Shown here piece after piece: positions 30,690 to 43,029 of a stretch of 64,000 nucleotides of DNA. This stretch comes from Candidula unifasciata. Lineage: Eukaryota > Mollusca > Gastropoda > Stylommatophora > Geomitridae. Position 1 is the first letter of the stretch. Every line of letters starts with the position of its first letter. A program made the translations under genes and the position numbers. The notes under the pieces were generated by a model that saw nothing but the letters and a program-made list of their open reading frames with translations, was not told where the DNA came from and ran no database searches. The stretch is taken from NCBI GenBank assembly GCA_905116865.2, contig CAJHNH020004602.1, forward strand, positions 530,994-594,993, given 5' to 3'.

Positions 30690-32876
30690 CGATCAATTTG
30701 GGAAACTGCTTTAAACGAATAAGCTGCGACTGACCTGGTTCCTAGAGAAAAACTTCAAACTAATGGAGGAACGGGCAGGTTTTTGACGTTGCAGATCAAC
30801 AGAAGACCAAATTACATTTATTGCTCAACACATTGAAGATGCATTCCAGGAAAAAAAGCACACTATTGCAGTCTGGGTGGATATGGAAAAGACCTTCGAC
30901 AAAGTGTGGAAAAATGGGCTGAAACAAAAGCTACTTGAAAGTGGAATATCCCATCACATGCTTGGGTGGATCGTAAAATATCTTGAAAATCGATCTGCAA
31001 GAGTCAAGATACAGGGTTCAAGGAGCAGATCAGTCTCAATGACACATGAAGTTCCACAAGGCGGAGTTCTGTCCCCAATTCTTTTCCTAGTTTACATTAA
31101 CGACATAAAATCAACCCTCTGTAATGGAGTTCAAGCCGTTATGTATGCCGATGATCTGGCGCTACTGAGTTTCAGAGAGAGTCACTGAAAAAGCACAGAC
31201 AAGGCTTCAAGAATCCCTCGGAACTGTAGAGAGGTGGTCCAATAGCTGGTACATGCCTGTAAATGGGGCCAAAACCACCACACACCCATTTTCAGTCTCT
31301 CTACCAAACCCCAGAAAGTTTCACTTAGATATGGCAGCCAGGCACTGATACATGATTACTCACCGTCATATTTAGGAGTAACCCTTTGACTCAAGGACTA
31401 CATGGAGAAAACAGATAGAAAAGACACAGAGCAAGGGACTCAAGAGAACACAACTGATGAGGAGGTTAGCTGGAACAGACTGGGGGGCAAATCTCAATGT
31501 CCTTAAGAGGACCTATACAGGCTATGTGATGCCAACACTAGAATATGGAATAGCTGCTTGGGGCACAGCAGCTAAATCAAATTTTCAAAGTCTCAAAGAT
31601 CCAAAACCATGCTCTCCGTATTATGACAGGGGCAATGCGCTCCACGCCCATATCAGATATGGAAACAATTACTGGTCTCCATAATCTGGAAGATAGGAGA
31701 GACACAAAGATCCTCACCCAGCTCTCCAAATACCACCACTTTCAAGAACAACCCATGTACAGCCGACTGCAGAAACCCCAGAAGGCTAGACTAAAGAGAA
31801 CTTGCTTTATTAAGAACGCAAATGCCAAGCTCGCTGTCCTTAAACTCCCTCCCATAATACCAAATGTTCAACTTAAACCTTACAACGACTGCCCCGCTTG
31901 GCTTAGGGATAGCTTACCAACAGTCAGAACCACTGTAACAGGGGTCTCCTCCAAATCATCAATGAGCAGCACTGATATGAAATCAACTACAGAAGGAGAG
32001 ATCAATAGACTTTACCCACACCAGAGTTGGATTCGAGTGTATACAGATGGTTCAGCCAAGAGAGCAGTAAGAGACGGAGGAGGAGGAATATACATAGAAT
32101 GCCCAAATGGTTTAAAAATCAACCAGGCTGTACCAACAGGTTCATATTCCTCCAAATACAGAGCAGAGGCAGAAGCACTTCTAGCGGCATGTTCTTTCCT
32201 GAATGGACAACAGCACAGCAAATATAGTAGAGTGGTCTTTCTGACTGATGCTATGTCAATTCTACAAGCAATTGTTAACCCAAAAGACACTCAGTTTGTA
32301 GACTTGACGCAACAGCTGATTTACTTAGGCTCTTCAGTAGAACAATCTGTACTGCAGTGGATTCCAGGTCACTGTGGCCTGGAAGGCAATGAAATAGCGG
32401 ACAGATTAGCCAGAAGCGGCAGTGACATGGTACAACCAAATAGCGACTTAACCCACCAAGAGATGAAAACACTAATACAATCTAGTATCCAAGAAAGGTG
32501 GCTGGATACCCACACCAGATTTTCTCCCCAAGACTCACTTCATCGCCTCTCTAGAGAGGGACAGTCTATTATATTTAGACTAAGGACAGGGCACAACAGA
32601 TTTCGTCAACATATGTTCAAATTTTTCGGTGTAGGAAATACGGAGACGTGTCCCTGCAGCGTGGCACCCGAAAATGCTGAGCATGTGCTCCAACACTGTC
32701 AACTGTATGCTGACAACAGAGACGCAATCTGGCCTGTTCCAACCACAATAAAAACAAAACTGTATGGTACACGAAAGGATATGGATTGCACGATAGCTTT
32801 CATAAAGGCTACCGGTCTCCTGATATAAGTTTTCTGACAGAAGGATCAAAGAAGAAGAAGAAGAAGAAGAATGCTG
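30690..32876 (+). pseudogene. LINE with reverse transcriptase and RNase H, near-complete 3' half
   Basis: The RT has VWVDMEKTFDKVWKNGL (first catalytic Asp), PQGGVLSPILFLVYINDI and the YADDLAL box at about 31145. A frameshift and stop follow at about 31190, and another shift near 31610. A 401-codon frame (31623-32828) holds the thumb and connection region and a full RNase H with YTDGSA, YRAEAEAL, LTDAMS and GNEIADRLA. These carry the four acidic catalytic residues. A Cys-rich CPCSVAPENAEHVLQHC tail closes the protein. A GAAGAAGAAG 3' tail ends the copy at about 32876. The 5' endonuclease and ORF1 are missing. RNase H places it in a Jockey/I-like group rather than RTE. Confidence 0.92.
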
Positions 32877-33870
32877 CCCTAGCCATGTCGTTTGTTTTCA
32901 ACCCCACCCTTTCCATTATAGGTTTAGATATGATATGCAGACTGCTTTAATTATGCTACCGCAACGTCTTCTTATCTCACAGTACCTTTTGCAAAATCAC
33001 CAATTCGTCTTGTCCCTGTCGGAATAACATCCGGTAATACGTGCAGCAGGAGAAACCAACCCTGAGCTTCATGAACTCAGGTGGGCCTACTCTCTGAAAA
33101 TGTCTAGGAGCTCGTGGGCCGAAACATTTGTCGACGAGAGGTTACTTCTAATGACGATTGGTAGACTCCTGCTGTACATGCTCCCCTGTTGAGATTCTTC
33201 TTATCTTATTGTTACTGTAATGTTGCAATGTTTAATCTAGGATATGTACTGTTGAGGCAAATAATGGCCCGTGCCACACAGCATGGTACGTTATAATATT
33301 TGTGTTGATACATATTTGTATTATAAAACCAAGGCTATATACAAGCATGGAAGACACTGAACAATGGAATTCCATCACGTTCGGCGGGTGTACTAGTTTC
33401 AAACACACCACCCTGTTTTAAACCTATTTTTCATGAAATTCTACTGGTATGTGCCAGCGACGATCACTCTCAGTAGCCCATTGTAGTTATAATACTGCAT
33501 ACAATGATATCTAAACGATTGCAAACATCTGGTGATCTATTAGATTCTTTGGGACCACGAAGACATTTTTTATGTTGTTGGAAATCGCTGTAGCCTAATA
33601 GGTAGATGCAAACTTGCCGATCCAGGGACTTGGTTTCAAATTTGTATTGGAGCGGATTTTAAAACTGACTTTGGCTCAATGGCTGAACAAACCTAAAATG
33701 GAAACGAGGAAGAAACTGCGGCCAGTGGGAGATTGTGCACACAACGAGTGTTCATTAGCCTATAAAATAGGAATCTAGCGCCATGTGCCTGATGTGCCAC
33801 TGGTGTAAAAATGACCTTTTCTGTTACCATTGACACGAGTCTTCCGCAATGTAGCACTTCTTCTTGCTGA

Positions 33871-34087
<217 letters not shown>

Positions 34088-34479
34088 TAACTTGTAAAAA
34101 CATTTTTTGCCTACCAGGAAAGTAAGTGTATCCCAGTTGCCAGCTGGGCATACCACTGAGACATAAAGGTCGGAAACGCGACCGCTGTAGACTTCTGTCT
34201 GTCTGCTTTACTCACTTGAAGTTTTCACATTTTGGAACTGTCAATCATATAATTTAAAAACCAAGTTACGTTTTTTCAGCTCAGTGTTATTTCAATTTTA
34301 ATATTCGACTGTGAAAGTAGAGTGCCACCAAGAGGAAAAATATAGAACCACTGTTAAATACGCATGAAAACAAATGCCTAAAGAAACTGATAAACATTAA
34401 ATGTGATGAATTGCAGAAAGGCGAAGTAGAGAAATGTTCAAAAAACTGCTGGTATCAACAGTTATTTAGTCGACAGATT

Positions 34480-35060
34480 ATCCTCATTGCACGTCGAACC
34501 ACTCAGTCCATAAGTGTTCGGATCCCTTCTCAGTAAATCCCACAGCGTGCAGCGGCTGACGACATTCCTGTTTTGGTTTATTCTTCTTCTTTGGCTACCC
34601 GCGTAGTCTTCTTATTTGGCAACACCCTGTTTAACTTGCTGTTCTTGCAGTCTGACCATGGTTGCAGATTCACAGTCCTTATTTGGTTCACGCAAACGTC
34701 TTAGATCTTCTAGAGCATTCAGTATATCAGTCTGGTTCATGGATTGCCTGGCTTTCACATCAGCCTTACCTGAAAGTCATCCGTTTGCTAATTTCCTTGT
34801 ACCCCTACATATCCTGTCACGAAAATGAAACTAATCCTTGTCAGCCGTGAATGCAGTTGAGCCACCAGCCACTGCCCTCTAACCCAGCCGTTCTGTATTT
34901 CCTGAGCATACTCATCGAGTCACTGAGAAAGCATGCCCAAATGAAAGTCTGTGTCTCTAGCCATCTTAAAGTTTTAAGGCACAGAAGATAACGATGTATT
35001 TGGTACATCCTTAGGAGAAGTAAACAGAGAATCATCCAACAGGCACTGAAACTAAAGCAA
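34480..35060 (-). pseudogene. RNase H LINE family, RNase H and 3' end fragment
   Basis: The minus strand has LSDSMSMLRK (third RNase H Asp region) near 34920, a decayed CHAGV-GNEQ-like block near 34800, and the CATTCAGTCC-type 3' end near 34500 shared with 2600-2650. Frames are broken. Confidence 0.65.
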
Positions 35061-35079
35061 ACGATCTGAGGAAACGAGG

Positions 35080-35810
35080 ACGTTCAAGAGAAATCGTTAG
35101 ACGTAGGTTGATGAGAGTGACCACAAATGTGTGGCATTGGTAGTCACGTCTGTCAACAACCTTCTGTCGCGTGTACTTTTAATAAACTCTCAGACAGATG
35201 ATCCTCCATGTCATTTTGTCAAACTATCTATATTCTTTCTCTGTCTGCCTCTGCCTCTCCTCCCCTCCAACTTTCCTACTGTCGCGATGTACTCCAGTTT
35301 TCTCCTTTTCATCACATAACCAAAGAATGTAGAATGTCTCTTTCTTATGTGGGCAATCAGTTCTCATCGTGAGTCAAGTTTCTTTCAAGACATCCTCTTT
35401 AATTCTCACGTCATCTGCGACCACTCCATATCCTGTATTATTTATACTACACAATTGTGAACACATTAAATAGAAATTCTTTGCCATTCAACGCTTTTCT
35501 CTTCACCCGTAACCTCATTTTCCCATTCACATGTGTTCTCTTAACCCAGTGTTTCTCAAACTCTTCTTTGTCGCAGCGCCTTTTGTTTTTCAATTTGAAG
35601 CTTTCCACGGCGCCCTAACCTAAGTAAAAGTATGAATATTCGTGTGTCTTGGTTAAATTAATTATGAAGCTTTTACAATATTTCGCGACTCCCCTGTGAA
35701 TAGTTCGCGGCTCCCCTGGGCGCCACGACGCACAGTTTAGGAATCACTGCCTTAACCTGTTTCGGTACATAGCTTCTAAACATTTTCAAACATTTAATTT
35801 GAGTGGGCAT
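35080..35810 (-). pseudogene. RTE-like LINE fragment, split by a MITE
   Basis: Minus-strand segments HIRKRHSTFFGYVMKRRKLE and the tail GACAGACGTGACTACCAATG match 18390-19130. Homology-like sequence (RTHVNGKMRL) continues to 35546 and resumes at 35758 after the 203-bp MITE. Confidence 0.7.
35547..35749. mobile_element. hAT-type MITE with TIRs and 8-bp target duplication
   Basis: The left end CAGTGTTTCTCAAACT and the right end (minus strand) CAGTGATTCCTAAACT are inverted repeats of the hAT type. TCTTAACC (35539-35546) and CCTTAACC (35750-35757) flank it, a 7-of-8 target duplication. It has no coding capacity. Confidence 0.88.
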
Positions 35811-36412
35811 TAAAAAAAAAAAAAAAACCACTATATCTTGTACTATTGGGCGATCTCCACGCTATTAACGTGTAAACTTTTTAAAAATAAAATAATAAAA
35901 AAAAAGGGGTGGGGGTGGGGGTGATGGGACGAGTATTACAGGTATTACTGTATAATCGGGAGCATTATCCCCCTCCCCCCCTCATTTTTTTCTAGCGGCA
36001 GTTTCAAGTGAATATGCTTTGAGTACGTTAAAGGGAATAAGATAGTGTGAGAGGCCAAGTATGACGGGTAGTCGTAATAACATTTCCACTGTAAACCGGC
36101 CACAACAAGAGAATTTTAATTGCGGGACGATGTCTACCTATAGCTTTTTTTACATACTCCAAGCAGATATGTTCACTTGGATTATGACTTCTGTTGTGTT
36201 TCCCCTATTATCCTTCTGAATTTACCGATTTTGAAGCTTGTGTTCAGCCTTGATTACATTTGTAACACAAATAGAAATAGGGGAAGGAAAAAAAAATTAA
36301 ATCACCTCTCCAGCTGTAATGGAGAAAATCAAACAGGATGATTATTCTCGTACTAGCTGTGCCCTGCCACGCGTTGCTGTGGCCCCGAATGGTGAAATGG
36401 AAAAGAAAAAAA

Positions 36413-36780
36413 GTAGCTCTCAGCTAACAGTGTCTGTCATAACCCTCCCCCTTCCCTTTCATCTCCACCAAGTCATATCTCTCTCTTCGAAGGATTGAAA
36501 AATCATCCCTGGCGAAAGTATAAAAATAGAAATAGTTGAGAAATGAGAACTTGAAAATAATGTTTTAAGCTCTCTCAGCTAACAGTGTCTGGCATAACCC
36601 CCCCCCCCCCCCACCGTCCCCAAATAATATTTTCCTTTCCAAAGGAATAAAAAATCATCACTTGGCGAAATTATTAAAATAGAAATAGTTAAGAAATATA
36701 AACTTTAAAAAAATATTTTAGGCTCTCTCAGCTAACGGTGTCTGGCATAACCCCCCACCCCCCCCCCCACATCATATCTT
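36413..36780 (+). repeat. Tandem units within the composite element
   Basis: GCTCTCTCAGCTAACAGTGT followed by CTGGCATAACC and a C-run repeats at about 36413, 36569 and 36720, each with an AAAATAGAAATAGTT block between. Confidence 0.85.
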
Positions 36781-37429
36781 CTTCTCCGAAGGATGGAAAA
36801 GTCACGTGTAACGAAATATTGTAACTTAATTGAGCCTGGCATCCGTGTCCACCCATACTTAAATATGTAGCATTAACTTGTACAGAGAAGTAAATGTAGC
36901 CAGTGTAACAGCTACCACATCACCCATCCAGTACTACTGCAACCACTACCACCACCACCATCACAACAACAACAACAACAAAAACTGTCACTACAGGCTG
37001 TGTGTAGGTCGGTGTAGCAAAGAGGAGTTAGCGCCGCATGCTGTCGACACGGACTATTTAGTTTAATTTTGCCCCCAACATAGGAAAAAAAAAACATCAT
37101 CACGTCACCAGTGATGGAACCCACAGTGAAAGGTACACTATCCTCACGAAAAACGGAGAAAAATACCCGCACCCGTCATCTCTCCCTCTTCGAGGGAACG
37201 ATTGTTAACTGACCTTGGCATCCATGTCCACCTTAACTAAACTGGACTGTAAGCCGTCTTAGTTAACAGTTTCTGTCATATAGTTTTTGATCAAGAAGCG
37301 TCGCGGGGAGGCTAATTAGGAATACTTAAATCGGATGTCTTTGGGCGAAAGGCGCCGATATCGCAGCCTAGCTGTAAACCACAACACAACGTGGCAACAA
37401 CTCTGTTAAGGGAAAAAGAACAATTATCA

Positions 37430-37503
37430 CCCAGCGGGGAATGGAACACCGGTCACCCGCGTGAAGGATGTAATACTTACAACTATACTACCGACGACTG
37501 AAG
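37430..37503 (-). pseudogene. tRNA-like segment, degenerate (Asp/Glu-type look)
   Basis: The minus strand reads TCGTCGGTAGTATAGTTGTA, then CACGCGGGTGACC and GTGTTCCATTCCCC, closely echoing a tRNA-Asp D-arm and T-arm. The anticodon position reads TTC and stem pairing is poor, and it lies in a repeat module, so it is a SINE head rather than a working tRNA. Confidence 0.6.
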
Positions 37504-37734
37504 AATTTAGGTCAGATATCGCAGCCTAGCTGTAAACCACAACACAACGTGCCAACGGCCCTCTCGAGGGCGAACGAAGATGACCCGTGACATGACCATT
37601 GAGCATCACGTCGCCGCTGTCGCAGGCTAGCTGTAAACCCCAAAACTGAAAAAGGCGTAGATATCGCAGCCTAGTCCCATAAACCACAACACAACGTGCC
37701 AACCGCCTAGTTAAGGACTAAAAACAATTATATC

Positions 37735-37808
37735 ACCTAGCTGGGAATTGAACTCGGGTCACCCGTATGATAGGCAAAATAGCTACCAACAACGCTACCA
37801 AGCAGATA
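37735..37808 (-). pseudogene. tRNA-like segment, second module
   Basis: The minus strand has CTGCTTGGTAGCGTTGTTGG, then CATACGGGTGACCCGAGTTC and AATTCCCAGC: A- and B-box-like spacing as at 37430. It is degenerate. Confidence 0.55.
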
Positions 37809-38065
37809 GTGGAAATGAAATAATATAATAATGCAAAGTTCAATAAGAGCTCAGCAGTCAAATATGGCAAATGAACTAAAAATAAATCCATGCCGGCAAC
37901 GAAACAAATAATGATTTGACCGTTGCTGGAGCTACGTCGTTCGTGGTTTGTGCGATTTTCTGACAAAAAATCACGCTTGAAGTCAAAGGCAACGTTGTGT
38001 GCAAATTTGAAAGCAATCGGTTCAATAGTTTCCGAGTGATTAGTTAACAACATCGGAAAATTAAA

Positions 38066-39370
38066 ATTTTTATTAATATAGATTTACCGTACTCTCTGTT
38101 CTACGGTATAGGGTAGAGCTCTGTCCAAGTACTGAATGGAGTAAGTTCACGTATACTCACGTGTTACTCACATTATGACAAGACAATAATGTATTTTGCT
38201 ACTTAAACTGATTATTCTACGTAGTCATAAAGATAACCACGTTTATTTCTCTAACTAAACATTAACAGTACTTTCAGATTCTCATCACCCCTTACTAGGG
38301 GCGCCCGAACCTAGGGAGGTGGGTGCCGGGGCGGGGGGGGGGGGCAGTATTTCAGTTAAAGGGTGGTCCTATAAAATTTTGTAGGGGGCTATGTCCACAC
38401 CCTGCCCTCCCCTCCAACTAAAGCATAACATTTCTGTTTTTAAGGTTTTGTTGATTTGTATACTTTAAAAATATATTAGTGTATTTATTTGCTATTCAGC
38501 ACATAATAATAGTATTATTATTAATAACGATAATAATTAGTAATCATTTATAGAAGGCTCGGGTCAACTGAGCCTCTTCCCCCGACATTTTATGAGGGGT
38601 GAAGCCCTATTTCTCATGTTTCCTGTATCGGTACCCCTGCTCCGTACATCTGTTTGCAGAATGAAGTAATCTGATGCCTTATGTCTTTACGTTCCTTGTT
38701 AGGGTTAAGCAAATATATAGAAAGTGATTTGTAATGGGACTATTGCCAAAACACACAAAGGTCCAACGAACCCATATTAAAACTCTATTATTATCAAAAG
38801 GCTTCTCAATAGACACTGAGGCATCTCCAGTGCATTTAATTTTCAGAGTGGAGGCCAGATTTCTTTCACTTGCTCTGGCCAAATTCAGAAAGAAAGAGAG
38901 CAAACTGCACGATGTTTGGGATAAAATAGGAAGAGCAAGTCACAGATGCGCTGCTTGAAACGTAAAGATGTGAACTTCTGAATAGAAGTCATTTCAGCTA
39001 GCTGTATTCATTTCGGGGTCTAAAAAAACAGTCGTCGAGCTTGCCATGAAAGTTTACGATAGGCATGATTTTCAGGGAACGAGGCTGGCATATTATCTTG
39101 TATTTATACGGGGTTTATATGTAGTTCATAATATAGTTTTACGCGTGGCGTTTATGTTTTTCTAGATTAAGGAATATATATACCTGTACTGACCACAAAC
39201 CGTCTATTATAGTAGCAACAAGAAAAACAAACATTCTACCTAAACTAAAACTTTGGAGTTATTTTATTTTATTAATTGTGTATACACAATTTTGTGGCAG
39301 AGATCCACCTAGTGTTTGTTGCGAGTCAAACTTCGTAACTGTATATTGGTATGTTACACTGGCATATCCC
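38066..39370. other. No gene recognised
   Basis: It contains a G-rich stretch near 38320-38345. An open frame at 38734-38958 has no recognisable domain and is not called as a gene. Confidence 0.4.
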
Positions 39371-39371
39371 C

Positions 39372-39440
39372 TTGTGGGTTCCAGGGCCCACTGGGGGAGG
39401 GATATCTACTGCTAACACGCATGTCGTAAAAGGCTGCACA
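39372..39440 (+). mobile_element. SINE-A family, 5' fragment
   Basis: CTTGTGGGTTCCAGGGCCCA and ACGCATGTCGTAAAAGGC match the first 75 bp of the family. Confidence 0.6.
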
Positions 39441-39764
39441 TAACAGGTTTGCTGAAACTGGATTTGTTAGATCACAAGCGCAGATAACACGACCTAGCTG
39501 TAATCACAACGCAGCATGTCAACCACCATTTTAAAGGCAAATTCAGAAAAACATTGAGAGGGTGATCTGTTTGTCCGTCTGTCCATCCGTCCGTCAGTCT
39601 ATACGTCTGTTTGTTTATTAATAGGTCTTACAGTCAGTATAACACTAATCATCTTTACTCCCCAGAACATTTCCGGGTACTGTACCTATTTTAGGTCGAC
39701 CAGGCAGTACTTGCCCATTTTAAAGACAAATGTGCTTAGGATAAAATAGAGGAGGGAGGAGGGG

Positions 39765-39767
<3 letters not shown>

Positions 39768-39836
<69 letters not shown>
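39768..39836. repeat. (AG)n microsatellite
   Basis: About 69 bp of AG, followed by an A/G-rich stretch and an 18-base C-run near 39910. Confidence 0.96.
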
Positions 39837-39841
<5 letters not shown>

Positions 39842-39911
39842 GGGGGAGGGGGAGTGATGATCATATCACCACCAGGCAAGCTTGGTTCCTCTTGCATTAC
39901 CCCTCCTACCC

Positions 39912-41860
39912 CCCCCCCCCCCCCAACACACATACATTCACACGACTCCGAACATATTAACATGTATTTATGATAACTAGCGAGCAACACCGCCTACCTA
40001 ATGTTCATTCTCTTTTATTGTTGAGCTATACACAAGGTAAAGTAGCAACAACACAGCACGACAATTTAATGTGATTGTCAATAACAGTGATATTACCACA
40101 CCAGAGGCGCCGGAGGTTTACCTCTCCCGAAACCATATGGGCAGACCCCCCGCCCCTTCCCTCCCCCACCTCGCTATTAATTTTCAGTGACAAGCTAAGA
40201 CCCCCCACCCCCTTTCCCTCCTTACAACAATTTGCAAACAGGTCAAGTACCGCACCCCAGACTTGTATGGAAGCTTTCTGTTTGAGTAATTATTTTTAAA
40301 CACATTTCATTTATTTCCTTTTTTGGTGTGCTATAATTAAAAGCCATTCATCGCATAATAAAAACATTTATTGCACTTTTATAAAATGGTGTAGACTTCT
40401 TGAGTTCCCCTCGCACCCACACTATTATAATCGCGCTGAGCCTCGCCCTCCCCCAAAAATGTTTTTTTTTAAATTACTTCTGCGCCCCTGCCACACACAG
40501 CTCCTATATTAAACCCAGTAGAGGTTTATCAGCTTGACTCTCAGCTGTGCATGCACACCTGGCGTTGTGTTCGATCTTTTCACCAGCGTTTGATACTCTC
40601 GTGTTAGTCGAGCATGAAGGTAAGGCATCCCATCACAATGTGTTCTTGTCATTTTTCTTTCGCAATGCTGAAGTCGTAAAATAGATAGAGTGCTTAGTCG
40701 TTTTGCAAACTGCAGCACAGAGACATAAAATGACAGTAGTAGCCTAAATACACTAACAGTACTAGGGATAGGCGCCGCAACCTGGGGTTCAGGCACCTGG
40801 ACGCGTTCTCTTCACCCCCCCCCCCCCCCCCCCCCGCAGACACAAGCTTTCAAAACTCAGTTTAAAATGGGTACCAGTAGTTATCCTATGGCGCTTTACT
40901 ATTAACTGAAAGGAATCTAATTTTGTCATAATTTTGTCATTCAAAGTAATTGTAATTCTTTAAATTACATACAAGTGTACCTTAGGATTTAACCAATCAA
41001 TTGCCAGTTCTTTGCATCTGGGGCATCCACAGTTTTTAGGTGTACAGGCTTTCCCCTCATATATAATGCATAGACCGGTAAACGTACGATGAGATGCTGT
41101 GTATTAAATGATTCAAACTACAAGATACATTGTTATCACTGTCATCATAATCAACCATTATCAAATCGTTTTGTTCATGTATACGTATAACAAATTAATA
41201 TTCAGTAGAGAAAAATTCAAAATTCAATATTTACCGACATTTCATAAAGCACTGCACCATGGTTAAAAAAAAAAAAATATATATATATATATGTATTTAC
41301 TTGGCAGGGTACTGCTGTTCTTTGGGACACTGTTGGTTAGTTGACTGTGAATTCTATACTAGATAATTTTAAGTTATAATCTAGCTAATTAAAAACCTGA
41401 ATAATTGTCTTTCATGTCGACTCAATTAGGCAAATCGGTTTAGGTCAGTTGAAGTGACACAAGTGTAGAACTGGCTTTTTCCACATATGGTACCGAAATA
41501 TCATATCCACGGATAGGGTGTTGCAAAACACCTCTTCCCTTCCCCATGACTACACTTATCTAGTTTTTGTGAGGCTGGTAATGTAACTTTACACCAGCAG
41601 CGAAGTATCTTTGAATATACGCAGATCATGAGTGAGCACTGTCGTTAGAACTGGACCTGAGTATCTTTAGCAGCACAGGTTGTGCATATGTTATGTGTCG
41701 TTTACGGTTTTCTTTTTATTGGTTTGATGAGCCATTTCTGGCCTGTTTATTAATTTTGCTACGATATCTTATTTTCCGTATCCACATTTCATATAACTGA
41801 ATAGGGCACTAGAACAGAAAATAACCAAATGTGAAATGCGCTGTTTCTGCTAGGTCACCA
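39912..41860. other. Unclassified region with C-runs
   Basis: It holds C-runs near 39910-39924 and 40815-40835 (21 bases) and blocks such as GAGGCGCCGGAGG that loosely recur at 23865, 38300 and 55610. No exon was seen. Confidence 0.4.
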
Positions 41861-41869
41861 ACAATACTG

Positions 41870-42200
41870 GACGAGACGGGGTTACGAATACCAGCATTAG
41901 CGAGAAAGTTGGAATAAGACCATGTCCAGATTATATTGACAGACAAAGAATGAAATGGTTCGGCCATCTAGTGAGAATGCAGCCAGACCAGATAGCATAT
42001 GAGACTTTTTACACTAGAACATCTGGGAGGAAGGCAAGAGGAAGACCAAGAAAGGTATAGATAAATGGTTTAAATGAAACCTGCAAAAAGTTGAATAAAT
42101 CCATCGCTGAAGCCACCCGAGAAGCGCAAAACAAATACAGAAAACCACGACACTGGGTTACAACCTGGCAACAAAGAGACGACAAAAGAAGAAGAAGAAG
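41870..42200 (+). pseudogene. RTE-like LINE 3' tail
   Basis: RQRMKWFGHLVRMQPDQIAY, then GRKARGRPRKV with a stop, then EATREAQNKYRKPRHW, ending in AAGAAGAAGAAG. This is the post-RT C-terminus of the LINE. Confidence 0.82.
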
Positions 42201-42319
42201 AGGTCACTGTTTAGCCACTAAAGTGTGTAATCTGTCTAACGTATTTAAGCGTTAGGGCACTGTTAGCAAGGAACTGGCTAGTTAATAGTCAGTCAAATAA
42301 TTGGAGAATTAGTTCCTCG

Positions 42320-42592
42320 TGTCGGTTCCTGGGCCCCGTTGTGGGGGAAAACAAGAATAGACCCACTGCCTGCCCAAAAGCATGTCGTAAGAGTCAACTA
42401 ATTGGGGACTTCCTTAGAAGTCGGAGTACCTTTGCTTCAGAGGGAAGGAACTAACTGTCTGCATACAAGTGCGTCAGATCTGTAAAACGGATATGCACGC
42501 AACATTCAGGTTTTGGGATAGGTCTAGAGTCCAGAACAACCAGAATTTTCCGCTGGAGTTTAGCGCCGGCGAAGGCGAAGCAGAATAAGAAG
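42320..42592 (+). mobile_element. SINE-A family copy
   Basis: The block order matches 9957-10240: CGTGTCGGTTCCTGGGCCCC, AAGCATGTCGTAAGAGTCAA, GGATATGCACGCAACATTCA, TTTCCGCTGGAGTTTAGCGC, and a short AGAAGAGAG tail. Confidence 0.82.
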
Positions 42593-42654
42593 AGAGAATT
42601 AGTCAACTGATTGATCGATCTGACACTTCAATGAGGTACAAGGTGGAATAGAAG

Positions 42655-42812
42655 AAGAAGAAGATTGACCGATCAACCATCCAGCTGATCAGTCAATCAA
42701 CCAACCAACCAGTCAACCAATCAACGAACAAGCGAATTAATCAACCAGTCAATCAGCCACTCAATTACCCAACCAACCAACCTGCCAGCCAGTCAGTCAG
42801 CCATTCAACAAG
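42655..42812. repeat. Degenerate (TCAACCAA)-type tandem repeat
   Basis: Runs of TCAACCAA, CCAGTCAATCA and CCAACCAACC without strict period, placed just before the Penelope-type repeat. Confidence 0.7.
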
Positions 42813-42814
42813 CC

Positions 42815-42940
42815 AATATGTCTATCATTACGATATGCTGATGAAGGCTCTATAGCCGCAATATTTACACTTTGTGTTCGTTAAATTGTGAAGCTTGCTG
42901 ATATACTTTTTGTTTGGTTTTATATCTTTTCTTGATATTG
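42815..42940 (+). mobile_element. Penelope-type terminal repeat, copy 2, hammerhead-like core
   Basis: GTC at 42820-42822, a TATC/GATA stem, CTGATGA at 42838-42844, hairpin GGCTCTATAGCC, then GCAA. This is the order of a minimal type I hammerhead ribozyme, with GCAA where GAAA is required. The tail TTTGTGTTCGTTAAATTGTG and GCTTGCTGATATACTTTT is shared with 43030 and 19890. Confidence 0.5.
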
Positions 42941-43029
42941 TTATAGCTTCACAGCAGTTCATTAATTTCACCTACCTCGTGTGTCCCGCCTCCCCACAGA
43001 ACTGCTACTATGTGTTATGCATGTCACTC

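Larger units (their letters stand above)
36352..38065 (+). mobile_element. Composite retroelement-like repeat, second long copy
   Basis: The head ACTAGCTGTGCCCTGCCACG and the tail CAATCGGTTCAATAGTTTCC are shared with 28144-30296. Inside are three roughly 150-bp tandem units (36413-36780), then four modules containing GATATCGCAGCCTAGCTGTA (37355, 37515, 37620 and 37660), two of them next to tRNA-like segments. No protein was recognised; the 106-codon minus frame at its 3' end is probably chance. Confidence 0.7.

Noticed and set aside
31974..32472. Minus-strand ORFs of 65-92 codons
   Set aside because: Antisense shadows of the RNase H region of the plus-strand LINE.
37430..37503. Functional tRNA gene
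   Set aside because: Poor acceptor and anticodon stem pairing, and placement within a repeat module.
37733..38053. 106-codon minus-strand ORF with hydrophobic stretches
   Set aside because: It spans the conserved 3' end of the composite repeat and a tRNA-like module; composition suggests chance.
38734..38958. 74-codon plus-strand ORF as a gene or exon
   Set aside because: No recognisable domain and no splice context; could be a decayed element but unsupported.
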